The notes below the pieces were generated by a model that saw only the letters and a program-made list of their open reading frames with translations, was not told the origin of the DNA and searched no databases. The position numbers were made by a program, and so were the translations under genes. A stretch of 64,000 bases of DNA from VRUE01 sp035693025 (lineage in GTDB: Bacteria > Actinomycetota > Thermoleophilia > Solirubrobacterales > 70-9): positions 1-64,000 of the forward strand of contig DASSHI010000036.1 of assembly GCA_035693025.1 (NCBI GenBank), written 5' to 3'. The number at the start of each line of letters is the position of its first letter. Within the stretch, counting starts at the first letter, position 1. Below are positions 17,576 through 26,119 of the stretch, in pieces.

Positions 17576-18508
17576 CTATCCGAGTCGGGCGGCTGCCTCT
17601 AGGGCGGTGCCGTAGAGGATGTCGTGCTCGGAGGCTTGGATTCGGTCCAGGCCGAAGGCGCGCATCGCCTCGATCAGGATCACGCAGCCGGCGATGATCG
17701 TCGGGGCGCGATCGGGGTGCAGCCCGAGGATTTGGGCACGCTCGGAGAGCGGTGCGGAGGCGAAACGGGAGAGCTCGCGCTGGATCGTCTTCAGAGAGAG
17801 GACATGGCCGTGCACCCGCGCGGGGTCGTAGGGAGCGAGGCCAAGCTCCACCGCGGCGAGCGAAGTGGGGGTGCCGGCGACAGCGATGCCGGCTTCGGCT
17901 CGCGCGTCCTCATGGCCGGCGCGGGCGTCTGCGATCAGCGCGCGGATGTCGTCGGCAAGGGCCTCGAGCTCGACTGCGGCGGGCGGATCGCCCGAGATGT
18001 GACGCTCGGTGTGGCGGACGACGCCCGCCTGCAGGGAGGTGTGGAAGCCGACTTCGGCGCCGCGGCCGACGATCATCTCGGTCGAGCCGCCGCCGATGTC
18101 GATCACCAGGGTCGGCGTGGCCGGCGGCTGTTCCGCGGTCGCGCCGCGGTAGGTGACGCGCGCCTCCTCCTCGCCATCGAGGACGCGGGCGGAGAGGGCG
18201 AAGCGCTCCCGTAGCTCGGCGACGAAGGCGTCGCCGTTGGAGGCGTCGCGCACGGCGCTGGTCGCGATCGCCGCGATCTCCTCGACCTCGAGATCCCCGC
18301 AGATTCCCACGTAATCCCCGATCGCCACGCAGGCCGCCTCGATCGCCTCGTCGGCGAGCTGCCCGGAGAGGTCGACGCCGCGGCCGAGGCGGGTGACCCG
18401 GCTCCGTCGCTCGACCACCCGTACGCCACCGTCGACGTCGGCGACCAGCAGCCGGGTCGAGTTGCTGCCGATGTCGATCACAGCGACTCGTTGAGCGTTC
18501 TCGTTCAT
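17576..18508 (-). CDS. Exopolyphosphatase / pppGpp phosphatase (Ppx/GppA family)
   Basis: A 310-residue ASKHA-fold phosphatase that removes terminal phosphate from polyphosphate or pppGpp. Motifs are VAVIDIGSNSTRLLV (phosphate 1), IATSAVRDASNGDAF, the phosphate 2 motif VIDIGGGSTEMIVG and the adenosine-like motif VAVAGTPTSLAAVELGL. The length fits the short actinobacterial Ppx form without the C-terminal HD domain. The start ATG encodes MNENAQRVAVID. The gene is divergent from tRNA-fMet. Confidence 0.93.
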   Translation of the reverse strand: MNENAQRVAVIDIGSNSTRLLVADVDGGVRVVERRSRVTRLGRGVDLSGQLADEAIEAACVAIGDYVGICGDLEVEEIAAIATSAVRDASNGDAFVAELRERFALSARVLDGEEEARVTYRGATAEQPPATPTLVIDIGGGSTEMIVGRGAEVGFHTSLQAGVVRHTERHISGDPPAAVELEALADDIRALIADARAGHEDARAEAGIAVAGTPTSLAAVELGLAPYDPARVHGHVLSLKTIQRELSRFASAPLSERAQILGLHPDRAPTIIAGCVILIEAMRAFGLDRIQASEHDILYGTALEAAARLG

Positions 18509-18640
18509 GGGGCTGCGGCACTTTAGTTAGAGCTAGGCGCGCTCGGCGGCCACCGAGCTTTGAGCAAGCCGCAAGCCCCCCTGCGCCCGACCAAGGCGAC
18601 CTGTCCGCGCGCCGCGCCATTGCTAGCATTGACAAACCGC

Positions 18641-18714
<74 letters not shown>

Positions 18715-18724
18715 TTTCACGAAA

Positions 18725-18746
18725 GCCCTGCTAAGCAGGGCCTTTT
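18725..18746 (+). terminator. Terminator after tRNA-fMet
   Basis: GCCCTGC-TAA-GCAGGGC is a perfect 7-bp stem followed by CTTTTCT, a short U-rich tail. Confidence 0.7.
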
Positions 18747-18778
18747 CTGTGTCTTCAAGACCTTTCGGCCCCGACTCA

Positions 18779-18797
18779 GGGTCCCAATAGGGTCCCA
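18779..18797 (+). repeat. Two tandem GGGTCCCA repeats, candidate integrase arm sites
   Basis: GGGTCCCA occurs at 18779-18786 and 18790-18797, 11 bp apart (one helical turn), between the tRNA-fMet terminator and the excisionase gene. Arm-type sites of tyrosine integrases often take this form. Inference from position only. Confidence 0.4.
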
Positions 18798-18870
18798 TTT
18801 TCTGCAGCGACTGAAGCAGGGATCGCCTGCGCGGGTGGGACGAATTCGCGCCCCCGGCCGTCTTGCGTGC

Positions 18871-19080
18871 ATGGAGGGATCGCTGCTCACCGCGGACCAG
18901 GTGGCCCAGATCCTGGGCGTGCCGAAGACGTGGGTCTACGAACAGTCGCGCAACGGCCGCATCCCGACGGTCACCCTCGGCCGCTACCGGCGCTACCGCG
19001 CGGAGTCGATCGAGGCGTGGGTCGAGCAGATGGAGTCGACGCAGAGTCGCGGCGTGGGGGCGAGGGGAGGGTATCCGTGA
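18871..19080 (+). CDS. Excisionase-like helix-turn-helix protein
   Basis: A 69-residue MerR-like or HTH_17 DNA-binding protein (LLTADQVAQILGVPKTWVYE, then NGRIPTVTLGRYRRYRAESI). Proteins of this type direct the integrase toward excision. I start at MEGSLLTA; an in-frame start 12 codons upstream adds only unconserved residues. The stop overlaps the integrase GTG (GTGA), so the pair is one operon next to the tRNA. Confidence 0.85.
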   Translation: MEGSLLTADQVAQILGVPKTWVYEQSRNGRIPTVTLGRYRRYRAESIEAWVEQMESTQSRGVGARGGYP

Positions 19081-20288
19081 GCCGACGCTCCTATGGCAGC
19101 GGCTCTCTGTTCGTGCGCCGCGACGCCAGCGGCGAGGAGAGCTGGTACGGCAAGTGGTACTCGGCCGGCCGCCGCGTGAAGCGGAAGATCGGCCCGAAGC
19201 GGGAGCGGGGCTCCCGGGACGGTCTGACCAGGGCCCAGGCCGAGCGCGAGCTGCAGCGGCGCGTCGAGTCCGAGCGCGCGATCGTTCGCACCGGTCTCAC
19301 GATCGAGACCGCCGGCGGCCTGTACCTCGAGCACCTGGAGCACGTCCTGGAGCGCAAGCCCTCGACGCTCGGCGACTACCGCTCGATCCTGCGCGCGCAT
19401 GCGGTGCCGTTCTTCGGCGACCGACCGCTGGAGCGCATCGACGGCGACCAGCTGCGCCGCTACATTGCCGCGAAAAAGGGCGACGGCCTCGCCACCAAGA
19501 GCGTCACCAACCAACTGATCTTCCTGCACGGGCTGTTCTCCTTCGCCGTCAAGCGGGGCTGGCTTCAGGCCAATCCGGTCGCCAGCGTCGATCGACCAAG
19601 GGCGCCCGACGTGGACGCCGACATCCGTTACCTGGAGCTCGAGGAGGTAGAGGCGCTGCTGCGCGCCGTCGGCGAGGACTATCTCGGCCCGACCGAGCAC
19701 GCTCTCTACCTCGTCGCGTCGATGACTGGCCTGCGTCAGGGGGAGCTGCTCGCGCTGCGCTGGCAGGACATCGACTGGCGGGCTGGCCGCCTCAGGGTGC
19801 GTCGCAACTACACCCGCCAGAAGTTCGGTACTCCAAAGTCGCGACGCTCCTCGCGCTCGGTGCCGATGACCGACCGCGTCGCGGGCGAGCTCGAGCGCCA
19901 CTTTCGTCGCTCCGCCTTCCAGGCCGACGACGACCTCGCCTTTTGTCACCCGCACACCGGCGCCCCGCTCGATGCTTCGAAGCTGCGCAAACGCTTCAAG
20001 GACTCGCTTCGGCGCGCCGGAGTGCGGCCCGTCCGCTTTCACGATCTCCGCCACACCTTCGGTACTCACTGCGCCAGCGCCGGAGTTTCGCTGCGGACGC
20101 TCCAGGAGTGGATGGGCCACCGCGACCTCAAGACGACCCTGATCTACGCCGACTACGTCCCGAATCCGCACGAGGCCGAGCTGATCGAGCAGGCGTTTGA
20201 GCCACCGTCTGTGCCAACGGGGGCGGGCTTCCCCAGCGGTGGAGCACGTGCCGATGGAGCCGGCAGACCGCAGGAGGCAGGGCGCTGA
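19077..20288 (+). CDS. Tyrosine site-specific integrase
   Basis: A 403-residue phage/ICE-type integrase. An N-terminal AP2-like arm-binding region (GSLFVRRDASGEESWYGKWY) is followed by a SAM-like core-binding domain (about residues 75-155) and the catalytic domain. Catalytic residues visible are Arg in MTGLRQGELLALRW, HDLRHTF (HxxR), GHRD histidine and the nucleophile Tyr in TTLIYADYV. The start is the GTG overlapping the excisionase stop. It sits 3' of tRNA-fMet and reads away from it. It should mediate integration of a mobile element into that tRNA. Confidence 0.95.
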   Translation: MSRRSYGSGSLFVRRDASGEESWYGKWYSAGRRVKRKIGPKRERGSRDGLTRAQAERELQRRVESERAIVRTGLTIETAGGLYLEHLEHVLERKPSTLGDYRSILRAHAVPFFGDRPLERIDGDQLRRYIAAKKGDGLATKSVTNQLIFLHGLFSFAVKRGWLQANPVASVDRPRAPDVDADIRYLELEEVEALLRAVGEDYLGPTEHALYLVASMTGLRQGELLALRWQDIDWRAGRLRVRRNYTRQKFGTPKSRRSSRSVPMTDRVAGELERHFRRSAFQADDDLAFCHPHTGAPLDASKLRKRFKDSLRRAGVRPVRFHDLRHTFGTHCASAGVSLRTLQEWMGHRDLKTTLIYADYVPNPHEAELIEQAFEPPSVPTGAGFPSGGARADGAGRPQEAGR

Positions 20289-20349
20289 CCCCCTCCGCCT
20301 GGGCATGCAGGACTCGCATCGTGGCACGCGAGCGTGCGTCCGCTCGCCC

Positions 20350-21249
20350 ATGCACACCCAGGCGGAGAGCGATCGCAGGGACCGGCGCCACCCGGCGCCG
20401 GCGCTCTCCGCCGCTACCGGCCTGCTGCTCTACGGACTGACCTTCCTCGGGGAGGGGATGCTGGGGGCCGGCACCCGCTGGCTCCTCGCCTGGCTCGGCG
20501 CCACGACCGTGGGGGCGATCGTCCCCCTCGGGTTGGGCGCCGGGCCGCTCGCCTGGAGCGCCGCGCTTGCGCCGCTCGCCTGGTCCCTTCTCGGCCTGCT
20601 CTGGCCGCGGCGTGGCTGGCTCTGGCGGCGGCGCCTCGGCGCCCGCCGGCCGACCGTCGAGGAGGCGCTGGCGATCGAAGACGCCCGGGCGATGCTCGTC
20701 GCCGGCGACCAGGGCCTGCACAGGGCCGACGAGGTCTACGTCCTCGACGATCCGCTTCCCGCGGGCGCCGCGAGGGGCCGCAGCATCGTCCTCAGCCGCG
20801 GCCTGCTCGAATCCGATGCGACCCCGGCCGTCTACGCCCACGAGCTCGGCCACCGGTGCTCGCTTGACGCCCGCCTCACCGAGGCCCTCGAGCGCCTGGA
20901 AGTCTGGGGCGACCCGCTCGGCCCACCCGAGCCGCAGCGCGGGGCGCAGGCGCCGGCTCGCGATGAGCACCGCTCCGGCGGGTTGCTCCTCGGTTGCGCC
21001 CGTTGGGCGTTGCGCCTCGCCGGCGGCGGCTGCGCCGAGGCGCTGCTGCACCCGCTCTGGGCGGCCCACTGGCGCCGCCGCGAGTACGCCGCCGATGCCC
21101 ACGCCGCCGCTCTCGGCCAGGCCGAGGATCTCGCCCGCTACCTCGCCGACCACGAGCTGCCCTTCGACCCCCCGCAGCGCCGCTTCCTGCTCAACCGCGC
21201 CGAGCACCCTCCGGTCGCGCTGCGCATCGAGCGCCTGAGCTCCCGCTGA
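20350..21249 (+). CDS. Membrane M48-type zinc metalloprotease
   Basis: About 300 residues. Two N-terminal hydrophobic segments are followed by the M48 core: HELGH zinc site (YAHELGHRCSLDAR) and the downstream third ligand in RREYAADAHAAALG. The family (HtpX-like) degrades membrane or envelope proteins. The start is uncertain: ATG at 20350 or 20305. It follows the integrase and is probably cargo of the same element, judging by position only. Confidence 0.78.
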   Translation: MHTQAESDRRDRRHPAPALSAATGLLLYGLTFLGEGMLGAGTRWLLAWLGATTVGAIVPLGLGAGPLAWSAALAPLAWSLLGLLWPRRGWLWRRRLGARRPTVEEALAIEDARAMLVAGDQGLHRADEVYVLDDPLPAGAARGRSIVLSRGLLESDATPAVYAHELGHRCSLDARLTEALERLEVWGDPLGPPEPQRGAQAPARDEHRSGGLLLGCARWALRLAGGGCAEALLHPLWAAHWRRREYAADAHAAALGQAEDLARYLADHELPFDPPQRRFLLNRAEHPPVALRIERLSSR

Positions 21250-21352
21250 ACCGAAACCACTTGCGCCGCCGACCCACCCTCGCTACCCTGGCTGTCCGCC
21301 CTGGTTGCACGGCGAGGGGAGCAGCGCAGCAATTGCGACAGGGAGAGGTTCG

Positions 21353-23005
21353 ATGACTTCACGCAGCGTGCCTTCACGCATCGTGGCCCTTGCGGCTGCC
21401 GTTACCGTCTTGGTCTCGGCGTTTGCGGCCTCGGCCCATGCCGCCCCGCCGACATCCGTTACGGAGTTCACCGCAGGCCTTGCCCCCGAAAGCTCGCCCG
21501 AACACATCGTCGCCGGACCCGACGGCAACCTCTGGTTCACCGTCCGCGGCTCTTACGCGGCCGACTCGGCGATCGGCCGGATCACGCCGGATGGGGCGAT
21601 CACTAGGTTCGAGTCGGGACTCGACCCAAAGGGAAATCCCACCTCGATCGCCCGCGGACCCGACGGCAACCTCTGGTTCACCGACCGCGGCTCCTACTTC
21701 GCATCGCCGGCGATCGGCCGCGTCACCCCCGAAGGTGCGATCGCCGAGTTCACCGCCGGCCTGCAGGAAGACAGCAAGCCGCAGAACGTCACCGTGGGGC
21801 CGGAAGGCAACCTCTGGTTCGCCGATCGCCCGACGTCCGGTGGCGCCTCGCCGGCGCTCGGCAGGATCACCCCAAGCGGCGCGATCACCGAGTTCCTGGT
21901 CGGCGGGCCAGTCCGCTCGCTCGTCGTAGGCGCTGACGAAAACCTCTGGTTCACCTTCGGCGGCAACGGCGCCACCCCGGCGATCGGCCGCGTCACCCAC
22001 GGAGACGGCGGCACCACGCTGATCACCCTCTTTCACGCTGGCCTCAACGCCGGCAGCGAACCGCGGGACATCACCCTGGGCCCGGACGGCAACCTCTGGT
22101 TCGTCGATGAAAGCGAAACGACACCCGCGGTCGGCCGAGTCACAACCAGTGGTGCGATCACCGAGTTCAGCGCCGGCCTGAACGCCGCAAGCGACCCGAT
22201 CGATATCACCACCGGACCCGACGACAACCTCTGGTTCGCCGACTGGCGCCACGCGATCGGCCGCATCACCCCCGAAGGCGCGATCACCGAGTTCCCCGTC
22301 GACTCCGGGTCGATCAACACGCCGCTCAGCATCGTCGCCGGCCCCGATGGCAACCTCTGGTTCACCGACTACAACGAAGACGCGGTCGGCAAGGCCACCC
22401 CGCAGGGGGCGATCACGGAGTTCAACACCGAACCCGTTCACGGCCAGGACGGGAGCCGGCCCTACGAAATCCTCGCCGGCCCCGACGGCAGCCTCTGGTT
22501 CACCGACACGAGCGTGCCCGCGATAGGGCGAATCGTCCCTGGCGACGACTCGCCTCCGCAGGAACCCTCTACGAGTGAGCCGCCTTCGAGCCCGCCGCCC
22601 ATCCCGAGCGCGACCCCGGCCTTGAGCGGCGCGGCTTCGCTCCTGAGCACCGGTGCGGTCCTCGATGGGCGGGGCCGCATACGTCTTCGCCTGCTCTGCA
22701 CCGGCACGACTACCTGCGCCGGCCGGCTGAAGCTGACGGCGCGGTGGCGCGTGCGCGGACAAGGACGGAGAGGCCGTCGGCTGTGGCGCGCGCTCGCCTT
22801 TGCGCGCTTCTCGGTCCACGCCGGGGAGGTCGAGCCGATCCGCATGAGCCTCCCGCGCAGCGTCCGCAGGCTCCTCCGTCACCGGCGTCGGATCGGAGCG
22901 GTGGTGACGGTCCTCCAGTCCGCTCCCGCCCCGCCCGCTGCACGACGAAAGCGGATCCTGCTCGTGCACGCGGCCCGCCGCCGCCGCCGCCACGCCGGTC
23001 GCTGA
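21353..23005 (+). CDS. Secreted Vgb/NHL-type beta-propeller protein
   Basis: A 550-residue exported protein. The signal peptide (residues 5-30, ending AHAAPP) precedes about nine repeats of roughly 40-50 residues, each with PDGNLWFTD and AIGRITPEGAITEF. This is the virginiamycin-B-lyase-like seven-bladed propeller pattern; the lyase activity is not implied. A Pro/Ser linker leads to a C-terminal domain with two Cys and an Arg-rich tail (RRRRRHAGR). Shine-Dalgarno GGGAGAGG precedes the ATG. The ligand is unknown. Confidence 0.85.
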   Translation: MTSRSVPSRIVALAAAVTVLVSAFAASAHAAPPTSVTEFTAGLAPESSPEHIVAGPDGNLWFTVRGSYAADSAIGRITPDGAITRFESGLDPKGNPTSIARGPDGNLWFTDRGSYFASPAIGRVTPEGAIAEFTAGLQEDSKPQNVTVGPEGNLWFADRPTSGGASPALGRITPSGAITEFLVGGPVRSLVVGADENLWFTFGGNGATPAIGRVTHGDGGTTLITLFHAGLNAGSEPRDITLGPDGNLWFVDESETTPAVGRVTTSGAITEFSAGLNAASDPIDITTGPDDNLWFADWRHAIGRITPEGAITEFPVDSGSINTPLSIVAGPDGNLWFTDYNEDAVGKATPQGAITEFNTEPVHGQDGSRPYEILAGPDGSLWFTDTSVPAIGRIVPGDDSPPQEPSTSEPPSSPPPIPSATPALSGAASLLSTGAVLDGRGRIRLRLLCTGTTTCAGRLKLTARWRVRGQGRRGRRLWRALAFARFSVHAGEVEPIRMSLPRSVRRLLRHRRRIGAVVTVLQSAPAPPAARRKRILLVHAARRRRRHAGR

Positions 23006-23532
23006 GCAGTGGCTCCGAGCACGCCGCTATATGCCCGGTCGGCGCTACCGCGCGAACGCCCCGAGTGCCACCCCAACCTCGGCCGCGCTCAGCGGCCCGA
23101 AGCGCAGCGTCCGCCGCCGTCCAGCTGCTGGCGCAGCGAGTGGCGCACGCCGTCGCCCTTGAGCCCATCCGCACCGCCTTGCTTGCCAGCCCCGAAGCCT
23201 CCCCCTGCCCGCCAAGATCGGCCGAAGGCGCGCCGAGTGACCTCCGTTCTGGAATCCGCGTTCGACGGCATGCTCGGCCACGCCCCATCCCCAGGTGCAT
23301 CAACTCCGCCACCTGCCACGCGTCTCGGCCACTCCTCGAGCGATGACCAAGACATGCGGCGGCCGTTCCGGCACCATAGAAACGTTTGAGAAGGGAGATG
23401 CCGCAATGTCCACCGTAAGCCCGGGGTCGTCGACAAGCACCAGAAGACCGACAAGCTTGAGTCCGGCTTCCCGGTAAGTGGCGAATCGCCGCGTCCAGAG
23501 TCGCCATCCCATAGCGCTATCATTCGTCCACC
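23006..23532. other. Intergenic stretch without a supported gene
   Basis: Several overlapping open frames exist on both strands, but none has a ribosome-binding site, a recognisable domain or consistent codon bias. It separates the propeller gene from the toxin-antitoxin cluster. No RNA gene or clear repeat was seen. Confidence 0.5.
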
Positions 23533-23766
23533 TTGTCCGCCACTGCAACCATCCGCGTCCCCCAGGAGACTCGCGACAGCCTCGCCGCCCGCGCCCGCGA
23601 GCGCGGCGTCTCACTCTCCTCCCTGCTGACGGAGTTCGCCCGGCGTGCCGAGCGCGCCGAGGCGCTTCGCTCCGAGCGTGAGGCGACCCGCGCCGATATG
23701 GCCGACCCCGAGGCGCAGACCGAGTACCGCTTGTGGGAGGCGACGGTGAGTGACGGAATCGACTGA
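23533..23766 (+). CDS. Ribbon-helix-helix antitoxin (MazE-like)
   Basis: A 77-residue protein starting at TTG. The N-terminal strand and two helices (TATIRVPQETRDSLAARARERGVSLSSLLTEFARR) form a ribbon-helix-helix DNA-binding unit; the acidic C-terminus would bind the toxin. It overlaps the downstream MazF-like gene by 17 bases, the usual antitoxin-first order, so autoregulation of the pair is likely by family. Confidence 0.8.
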   Translation: MSATATIRVPQETRDSLAARARERGVSLSSLLTEFARRAERAEALRSEREATRADMADPEAQTEYRLWEATVSDGID

Positions 23767-24124
23767 GCCCCTGCGGGGCGAGATCTGGCTGGCCTCGCTC
23801 GGTGCCGCTCGCCGCGGGGAGCCCGGCAAGAACCGACCGGTGATGGTTCTCTCCGACGAGGAGTTGCTGATCGGCGATCCCGGGGAGTTGGTCGTCGTCG
23901 TGCCGCTCTCGAGCTCAGTTGCTCCCTCACGTCTCCGTCCCCCGATCGATCCCAGCAGCGGAATCGACAACGACAGCGCCGCGGTCTGCCGAGCGGTCCG
24001 CGGCATCGCGCGCTCTCGGCTGCTTCGCCGCCTCGGCGAGGCGAGTGCCGACACGCTCGCCGATGTCGAGGCAGCGTTGGCGACCGTTCTCGGTCTCGAA
24101 CAGCCGGCGGCATCTTCCAGGTAG
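23750..24124 (+). CDS. MazF/PemK-type mRNA interferase toxin
   Basis: A 124-residue protein of the MazF fold. It begins with LRGEIWLASLG, then GKNRPVMVLSDEEL (the RPV motif), then VVVVPLSSSV, and has the later conserved segment DSAAVCRAVRGIARSRL. By family it cleaves mRNA at specific short sequences and is neutralised by the product of the overlapping upstream gene. The start is GTG. The position downstream of the integrase fits a mobile-element maintenance module. Confidence 0.87.
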   Translation: MTESTEPLRGEIWLASLGAARRGEPGKNRPVMVLSDEELLIGDPGELVVVVPLSSSVAPSRLRPPIDPSSGIDNDSAAVCRAVRGIARSRLLRRLGEASADTLADVEAALATVLGLEQPAASSR

Positions 24125-24141
24125 CGTCCTACCGGCCCCCG

Positions 24142-24275
24142 TTCCCATAGTCTCCGCGGCGAATGACCGAGGGTGCCGAGAGCAGAGAACGCGCCGGGCC
24201 ATGCGCAAAGCGCAAGCCGAGTTCGAGCGCGCCGGTCCCGTTCGCCATCCCGCTCCCAGAGCCGGATCAGCTTGA
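24142..24275 (+). pseudogene. Truncated relic of the small HTH gene at 25174
   Basis: The segment CCATAGTCTCCGC and the following frame EQRTRRAMRKAQAEFER match the promoter and N-terminus of the intact gene (CCATAGTCTCCGC, KQRTRRAAQKAQAAFER). The similarity ends before the HTH motif. The rest of the gene-free stretch 24125-24447 also holds GCGACAGGGAGAGGTT, identical to the leader of the propeller gene at 21353, so this looks like a junkyard of duplicated 5' ends. Confidence 0.65.
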
Positions 24276-24447
24276 CCCAGAGCACCCCGCCGCTACCATT
24301 TGCGCTCCGCGTCGGATCCTTAGGAGGCCCGCGCGCGAGTGCGACAGGGAGAGGTTGAGCATCGTCTCCGTCAGCTGGGCCGGTCCGTTACGTTCGTGGC
24401 CAAGACGGTGCGTAATCCCCTGGCGTCGCTTCCCGCGCGAGAAGCGC

Positions 24448-24834
24448 CTATTCGCCGACGACCCCGAGCCCCAACTTGCGGGCGGCCTTGCGCAGGTCAC
24501 CGTCGAAGCTCGCCACCGAGCCGCCGTGTTGCCCCGCCGCCGCCAGTACGCAGCAGTCGGGTAGCTTCCGCCCCGTCCCGGCGCGCAGCTCCGCGAGCCG
24601 GGCGGGCGCATCCTCTCCCATCCCGAGCTCTTCGACGCCGAGCCGCTCCAGCGCCGCCTTCGCCTCCTCCAGCCGCTTCGCCCTGGCGGGCGCTACCAGG
24701 GTCTCGGCCAGCGTGATCGCGCTGGCGCCCAGCGGCTCGGCATCGCTTGCCTCCAATAGCGCCGTCGCCTTCTGGTGGTGGGGGTCACCAGCGTCCAGAT
24801 GCCCGATCAGGACGCTCGCATCGAGGACGATCAC
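24448..24834 (-). CDS. PIN-domain toxin (VapC-like)
   Basis: A 128-residue PIN ribonuclease. Acidic active-site residues appear in VIVLDASVLIGH, ITLAETLVAP, PDCCVLAAA and VASFDGDLRK. The start is the GTG overlapping the antitoxin stop (GTGA). By family it cleaves tRNA or rRNA and is blocked by its partner. The convergent gene upstream on the plus strand is the HTH relic. Confidence 0.88.
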   Translation of the reverse strand: MIVLDASVLIGHLDAGDPHHQKATALLEASDAEPLGASAITLAETLVAPARAKRLEEAKAALERLGVEELGMGEDAPARLAELRAGTGRKLPDCCVLAAAGQHGGSVASFDGDLRKAARKLGLGVVGE

Positions 24835-25085
24835 TCCGGCCAGTCCTCGCGCAGCTGCTCCAGTTCGCCCGGCTCGTAGACGCCACTTAGCGCCCCGGCC
24901 GTCTCGGCAACGGCCGCCCGCCGCGCCGCGCCTTCGCGCTCGATCGCCTTGTGCCCGGCTTCGGCGAGTCGTAGCAGGAGCTCCTTGCGGTCGCTGATCT
25001 GCGGCCAGCGACGCTGCGCCTCGTCGAGCAGCTCGCTGACCGCTCCGCTGTCGGTCACCGTGTAGCGGGGTTTCGTCGTTGGCAT
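24831..25085 (-). CDS. Antitoxin of the VapC-like module
   Basis: An 84-residue protein starting at MPTTKPRYTVTDSG. It has a predicted helical DNA-binding N-terminus and a C-terminal tail rich in Glu (YEPGELEQLREDWPE) that would fill the PIN active site. It overlaps the toxin gene by four bases. The promoter must lie in 25086-25160, shared with the divergent HTH gene. Confidence 0.78.
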   Translation of the reverse strand: MPTTKPRYTVTDSGAVSELLDEAQRRWPQISDRKELLLRLAEAGHKAIEREGAARRAAVAETAGALSGVYEPGELEQLREDWPE

Positions 25086-25159
25086 AGCAGAAGTGTAGCA
25101 CCGCGCTATCAAAGTGCAGCACTTGTTAGTGCGGTGTTCGCTGACAACGGCCGCTGCCA

Positions 25160-25165
25160 TAGTCT
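25160..25165 (+). promoter_or_regulatory. Putative -10 box (TAGTCT) of the small HTH gene
   Basis: TAGTCT lies eight bases before the GTG start at 25174, within CCATAGTCTCCGC, which is repeated at the relic near 24147. The spacing suggests a leaderless transcript. Confidence 0.45.
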
Positions 25166-25173
25166 CCGCTTCG

Positions 25174-25374
25174 GTGGCGAAGGACGAAAAGCAGAGAACG
25201 CGCCGGGCGGCCCAGAAAGCCCAAGCGGCCTTTGAGCGAGATTCGGCGGCCGTGAGGGACGCCAGGCGAAAGGCATTCGCCGATGCCCAGGCCGCTGGAC
25301 TTTCGCTACGGGAGATCGGTGAAGCGGTCGGCCTGCACTACACGCGCGTCGGCAAGATCCTTCGAGAAAAGTAG
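25174..25374 (+). CDS. Small helix-turn-helix regulator
   Basis: A 66-residue protein starting at GTG (AKDEKQRTRRAAQKAQ). The first half is a basic helix. The second half is a clear HTH of the sigma-70 region 4 or resolvase type (AQAAGLSLREIGEAVGLHYTRVGKILREK). Its 3' end abuts two near-palindromic GTAGC sites, which it or one of the XRE proteins downstream could bind. Divergent from the VapBC-like pair. Confidence 0.72.
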   Translation: MAKDEKQRTRRAAQKAQAAFERDSAAVRDARRKAFADAQAAGLSLREIGEAVGLHYTRVGKILREK

Positions 25375-25377
25375 CTA

Positions 25378-25423
25378 GTAGCCAAACTAGCTACACCTTT
25401 GATATCGTAGCCCAACTGGCTAC
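25378..25423 (+). promoter_or_regulatory. Pair of palindromic operator-like sites
   Basis: GTAGCCAAACTAGCTAC (25378-25394) and GTAGCCCAACTGGCTAC (25407-25423) share 15 of 17 bases; the second has perfect six-base arms. Their starts are 29 bp apart, upstream of a run of genes that includes three XRE repressor-like proteins. Likely operators for autoregulation of this operon. Confidence 0.65.
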
Positions 25424-25487
25424 AAAGCGGCCCCCGGCGGCGGCCTAACGCCAACCGAGGACCTGACCACAAGGAGGCTGGCTCCTC

Positions 25488-25838
25488 ATGGCTGATCCCA
25501 ACCCTACGGGTGACACTCGTCTCGTGTCCCTCGACCTGCCGGGCGCGCAGGCCGAGATCCTCTGCCGCGACCTCGCTAGTTGGATCGATTCGCTCGACGC
25601 CGACCTGCGCACGCCGGAGCGGCTCAAGGACCCCGCGTGGACGCGCGCCGAGGCCGACGCCTGTCGGCGCATGCTCGACGGCGTCGAAGCGGGGGAGGTC
25701 CGCGCCCCCGACCCCGAGGCCGCCCGCTTCCTGCGCGGGGCGGCGGAGGCGCACGACCGCGAAACCGACTACGTCGAGGTTGTCGCTGTCCATGACGCGA
25801 TGCACGCCCTCCTCGCTCCTCTGGAGAGTGGGCGGTGA
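25488..25838 (+). CDS. Unknown small protein, first gene of the XRE operon
   Basis: A 116-residue soluble acidic protein (DLASWIDSLDADLRTPERLKD). It has no recognised domain. Shine-Dalgarno-like AAGGAGG lies 15 bases upstream of ATG. The stop overlaps the next start (GTGA), so it heads an operon of five tightly packed genes to 27182, downstream of the paired operators. Function unknown. Confidence 0.65.
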   Translation: MADPNPTGDTRLVSLDLPGAQAEILCRDLASWIDSLDADLRTPERLKDPAWTRAEADACRRMLDGVEAGEVRAPDPEAARFLRGAAEAHDRETDYVEVVAVHDAMHALLAPLESGR

Positions 25839-26119
25839 TCTGCCTCGGCGTCGTCCGCCGCCCACCCACGGCGGCGGACGACCGCGACCTTCAGCGCCGC
25901 GTCCTCGATCTCGCCCTGGAGTCCCACCCCGTTCCGCTCGCCTTCGCCGCGATCCCTGTCGCCTCCCCGCGGGGCCCCGGCGAGTTGCCTGAGGCGCTCG
26001 CCCTGATCCGCGCCGTCCGCGATCTTGTCCTCGCCGGCCTCCTGGCCAGCGACGGCCTCCGCGTCGTGCCGACCGCCGCCGCCCTCCACTACCGTGACCT
26101 GGAGCGGGCCGATGGGTGA
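25835..26119 (+). CDS. Unknown small protein in the XRE operon
   Basis: A 94-residue protein beginning at the GTG overlapping the previous stop (ICLGVVRRPPTAADDRD). The C-terminal half is amphipathic and resembles a winged-helix fragment (LVLAGLLASDGLRVVPTAAALHY), a pattern seen in small accessory proteins of mobile elements. No catalytic motif. It overlaps the first XRE gene by eight bases. Confidence 0.6.
   Translation: MICLGVVRRPPTAADDRDLQRRVLDLALESHPVPLAFAAIPVASPRGPGELPEALALIRAVRDLVLAGLLASDGLRVVPTAAALHYRDLERADG

Noticed and set aside
17318..17602. Open frame of 94 codons between the ThDP-enzyme gene and the phosphatase gene
   Set aside because: No ribosome-binding site, no domain, overlaps the 3' end of the convergent phosphatase gene and has unusual composition.
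21470..22520. Regular DNA repeats that could be mistaken for a CRISPR array
   Set aside because: They encode in-frame propeller blades (PDGNLWFT) with variable spacing and no conserved direct repeat with unique spacers.
23089..23523. Antisense frame of 144 codons in the 23.0-23.5 kb gap
   Set aside because: No domain or start signal; competing frames on both strands are equally open.
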